The position numbers were made by a program, and so were the translations under genes. From positions 1 to 8,622 of the forward strand of contig CAKZLA010000309.1 in assembly GCA_937124525.1 (NCBI GenBank): a stretch of DNA of 8,622 nt. The letters are read 5' to 3'. The notes beneath the pieces are model-generated. The model saw nothing but the letters and a program-made list of their open reading frames with translations. It had not been told where the DNA came from and searched no databases. Shown here in pieces: positions 6,797 to 8,622 of this stretch (within the stretch, counting starts at the first letter, position 1; every line of letters begins with the position of its first letter). The stretch is from an uncultured Desulfobacterium sp. Its GTDB lineage: Bacteria > Desulfobacterota > Desulfobacteria > Desulfobacterales > Desulfobacteraceae.

Positions 6797-6933
6797 GGTT
6801 TGCCCCGGGTGCATTCCCTTTAAATTTGGTATCCCTTTTCACCCCCATTTCACTTATTATAAGGCAACTGGGATTGGGATAGACACTGTTTTAAATCAAT
6901 TACCGAAAGAAACTACATTGACTGAGGTGTCCC

Positions 6934-8490
6934 ATGCAGAAAAACAAAAAACTTCCCATTGGTATTCAAACTTTTGCCAACCTTATTGAGGAAGGGTACC
7001 TTTATGTGGATAAGACACCTTTTATCCATAAACTGACTGGACAGGGGAAGTACTATTTTCTGTCACGTCCCCGACGGTTCGGGAAAAGCCTGTTTATCAG
7101 TACGCTCAAGGCTGCTTTCGAGGGCCGCCGGGACTTGTTCCAGGGGCTTTTTCTGTATGATAATCGGGACTGGTCAAAAATTAACCCGGTGGTGCATATC
7201 AGTTTTGGGTCCGGGGTGATGCGCTCGGTGCGTGATCTGGAGATCCGTTTCAGCGTGATTCTTGATAACCATGTCCGTTTGCATGATTTGCAATTATGTC
7301 AGGACGACCTGCGGGAGCGTTTTGCAGAGCTTATTCAGATCCTTTACGAAAAAACCGGCCGCCGGGTGGTGGTGCTGGTGGATGAGTACGACAAGCCTAT
7401 CCTGGACAGTATTGACAATACGGAAATGGCCGTTGCCCTTCGCGAGGAACTAAAAAATTATTATTCCGTTATCAAGGATGCCGACCCCTTCATTGAATTT
7501 GTGTTCATCACAGGTGTATCCAAATTCAGCAAAGTTTCTCTGTTCAGCGGATTGAATAATCTGGAAGACATCACCATCAGCCCGGATTTTTCTGCGATCT
7601 GCGGTTACACCCAAGATGAACTGGAAACCGTATTTGACGGCTGGATAGGTGACGATGTGGACCTGAGCAAAGTCAAGACCTGGTACAACGGGTATAGCTG
7701 GCTGGGCCGGGAGGTTTACAATCCCTTTGATATCCTGCTTTACCTCAAGCAAAAAGAGTTCCGGAATTTCTGGTTTGAAACCGCCACACCGACATTTCTG
7801 ATCCGGCTTCTACAGGAGAAAAAATATTATATTCCGGCATTGCATGATCTTAAAGCCAGCGAAAAGATCCTGGGCAGCTTTGACGTGGATCGCATGGAAA
7901 TTGAAACCCTTCTGTTCCAGACTGGCTATTTGACCATAAAGGAAACCCGGCCCATGGGCGGTATGCGCTGGTTTCAGCTTGGTTATCCCAACCAGGAGGT
8001 GCGGCAGAGCCTGAACGACTATATCCTTTCTTTTCTCACCGAGACCACCGTTGCGCAGGAAAACAACAAATTCGCATTGTATGAAGCCTTGCTTGCCAAG
8101 GATTTTCATGCATTAAAGCAAATTTTACAAGCCTTTTTTTCTTCCATTCCCCATGACTGGTACCGCAAAAACCAGTTGGCCAACTACGAGGGTTATTACG
8201 CCTCCATCGTGTATTGCTATTTTGCAGCCCTGGGAATTGATGTCTGTGTGGAAGATGCTACCAATCATGGTCGCATCGACATGACGGTAAAATTGGGTGC
8301 ACATATCTACATTATTGAATTCAAGGTCGTGGAACTTCTCGCCAAGGGCCGCGCCTTGCAACAGATCAAAAATAAAGGCTATGCCGATAAGTACCGCACC
8401 TCGGGTGCCATAATTCATATGATAGGGGTGGAATTTTCCAGCGAGAAACGCAATCTGGTGCGTTTTGAGGTAGAATCTAAAAAAGTGTAA
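6934..8490 (+). CDS. AAA-ATPase-like (PF09820 type) protein with PD-(D/E)XK nuclease-like C terminus
   Basis: A 518-aa protein with the two-part build of the AAA-ATPase-like (PF09820)/PDDEXK_9 (PF08011) family. The N terminus reads LPIGIQTFANLIEEGYLYVDKT, a family signature. A Walker-A-like loop RPRRFGKSL (45-53) and Walker B VVVLVDEYD (145-153) follow, with ITGVSKFSKVSLFSGLNNL (192-210) as a sensor-like block. The C-terminal part holds candidate nuclease residues: Glu419 in NYEGYY, Asp449 in GRIDM, Glu462 and Lys464 in IIEFK, and Gln476/477 in ALQQIKNKGYADKY. The full set suggests an intact active site. GAGGTG (6924-6929) before the ATG supports the start. G+C content is close to that of the metabolic genes (32 of 60 at 7321-7380), unlike the DUF4143 gene 137 bases upstream. 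Members are often multicopy in anaerobes and their function is unknown; defence or mobile-DNA roles are speculation. Confidence 0.9.
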   Translation: MQKNKKLPIGIQTFANLIEEGYLYVDKTPFIHKLTGQGKYYFLSRPRRFGKSLFISTLKAAFEGRRDLFQGLFLYDNRDWSKINPVVHISFGSGVMRSVRDLEIRFSVILDNHVRLHDLQLCQDDLRERFAELIQILYEKTGRRVVVLVDEYDKPILDSIDNTEMAVALREELKNYYSVIKDADPFIEFVFITGVSKFSKVSLFSGLNNLEDITISPDFSAICGYTQDELETVFDGWIGDDVDLSKVKTWYNGYSWLGREVYNPFDILLYLKQKEFRNFWFETATPTFLIRLLQEKKYYIPALHDLKASEKILGSFDVDRMEIETLLFQTGYLTIKETRPMGGMRWFQLGYPNQEVRQSLNDYILSFLTETTVAQENNKFALYEALLAKDFHALKQILQAFFSSIPHDWYRKNQLANYEGYYASIVYCYFAALGIDVCVEDATNHGRIDMTVKLGAHIYIIEFKVVELLAKGRALQQIKNKGYADKYRTSGAIIHMIGVEFSSEKRNLVRFEVESKKV

Positions 8491-8508
8491 AATATTTTTG
8501 AAGGATGC

Positions 8509-8535
8509 TATAAATTTCGATTTTTAAGTAGCTTA
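8509..8535 (+). repeat. 27-base direct repeat, right copy
   Basis: Second copy of the sequence at 4175-4201 (25 of 27 identical, same orientation). It begins 18 bases after the stop codon of the last ATPase gene. Similarity ends at the right edge of both copies; on the left it fades into AT-rich DNA with only scattered matches. Confidence 0.6.
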
Positions 8536-8541
8536 AGTAAC
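8524..8541. repeat. Two tandem 9-base units
   Basis: TTAAGTAGC is followed directly by TTAAGTAAC (8 of 9 identical) and then TTA. The first unit overlaps the end of the 27-base direct repeat, and this tandem is absent from the left copy at 4175-4201. Two units are too few to suggest more than local slippage. Confidence 0.4.
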
Positions 8542-8572
8542 TTATATCCCACATTTCGCTCATTTTTATAAG

Positions 8573-8593
8573 ATTATGTAATTACTACATAAT
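8573..8593. other. AT-rich hairpin near the window end
   Basis: ATTATGTA (8573-8580) and TACATAAT (8586-8593) form a perfect 8-bp stem with a 5-base loop. A run of six T follows at 8604-8609, about ten bases past the stem, too far and with too weak a stem to call a terminator with confidence. Nothing else is recognised in 8542-8622. Confidence 0.3.
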
Positions 8594-8622
8594 ATTACCT
8601 TGGTTTTTTAATGGCCAACTTT

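Noticed and set aside
6797..6933. Terminator or promoter in the gap between the two ATPase genes
   Set aside because: Only a 4-bp AGGG/CCCT pairing and no correctly spaced -35/-10 pair were found.
5582..8490. The two ATPase genes as a toxin-antitoxin pair or a restriction-modification system
   Set aside because: Both are large NTPase-nuclease-type proteins with no small partner or methyltransferase nearby, and they are separated by 137 bases with different composition.
8509..8541. CRISPR-like or iteron array at the right repeat
   Set aside because: Only two 9-base units are present, without spacers or further copies.

Overview
The window looks like chromosomal DNA of an anaerobic Desulfobacterota-type bacterium, perhaps Desulfobacteraceae. 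This is an inference from the acyl-CoA genes, the SPFH/NfeD pair and the abundance of ATPase-nuclease genes. No rRNA or other taxonomic marker is present, so the placement is tentative.

Layout: (1) 1-2526, plus strand, acetoacetyl/3-hydroxybutyryl-CoA metabolism. An acetyl-CoA acetyltransferase (thiolase) and a 3-hydroxybutyryl-CoA dehydrogenase are separated by a 389-base gap holding an inverted repeat, and the pair ends at a good intrinsic terminator. (2) 2591-4051, minus strand, a membrane pair: a short NfeD-family protein followed by an SPFH/band-7 (QmcA/stomatin-like) protein, read from a recognisable sigma-70-type promoter. (3) 4175-8535, plus strand, an accessory segment. It holds an orphan ParB-like protein, an AT-rich AAA_14/DUF4143 ATPase with a C-terminal nuclease-like domain, and a PF09820-type AAA-ATPase-like protein with a PD-(D/E)XK nuclease-like C terminus. 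The gaps between and before these genes are rich in palindromic DNA.

The thiolase and dehydrogenase catalyse consecutive steps (2 acetyl-CoA to acetoacetyl-CoA to 3-hydroxybutyryl-CoA, or the reverse in beta-oxidation). NfeD and SPFH proteins are established partners in membrane microdomains. No joint function can be read for the three accessory genes. They differ in base composition: the DUF4143 gene is far more AT-rich than its neighbours, which suggests separate acquisition.

The most notable non-coding signal is a 27-base sequence present twice in direct orientation (25 of 27 identical), just left of the ParB-like gene and just right of the last ATPase gene. It brackets the whole accessory segment. 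A MITE-like palindrome at 5213-5330 and a nested palindrome at 4224-4366 are also unexplained by genes. I see no tRNA, rRNA, CRISPR array, integrase or transposase gene. I found no convincing complete new system; the accessory segment is the best candidate for follow-up.
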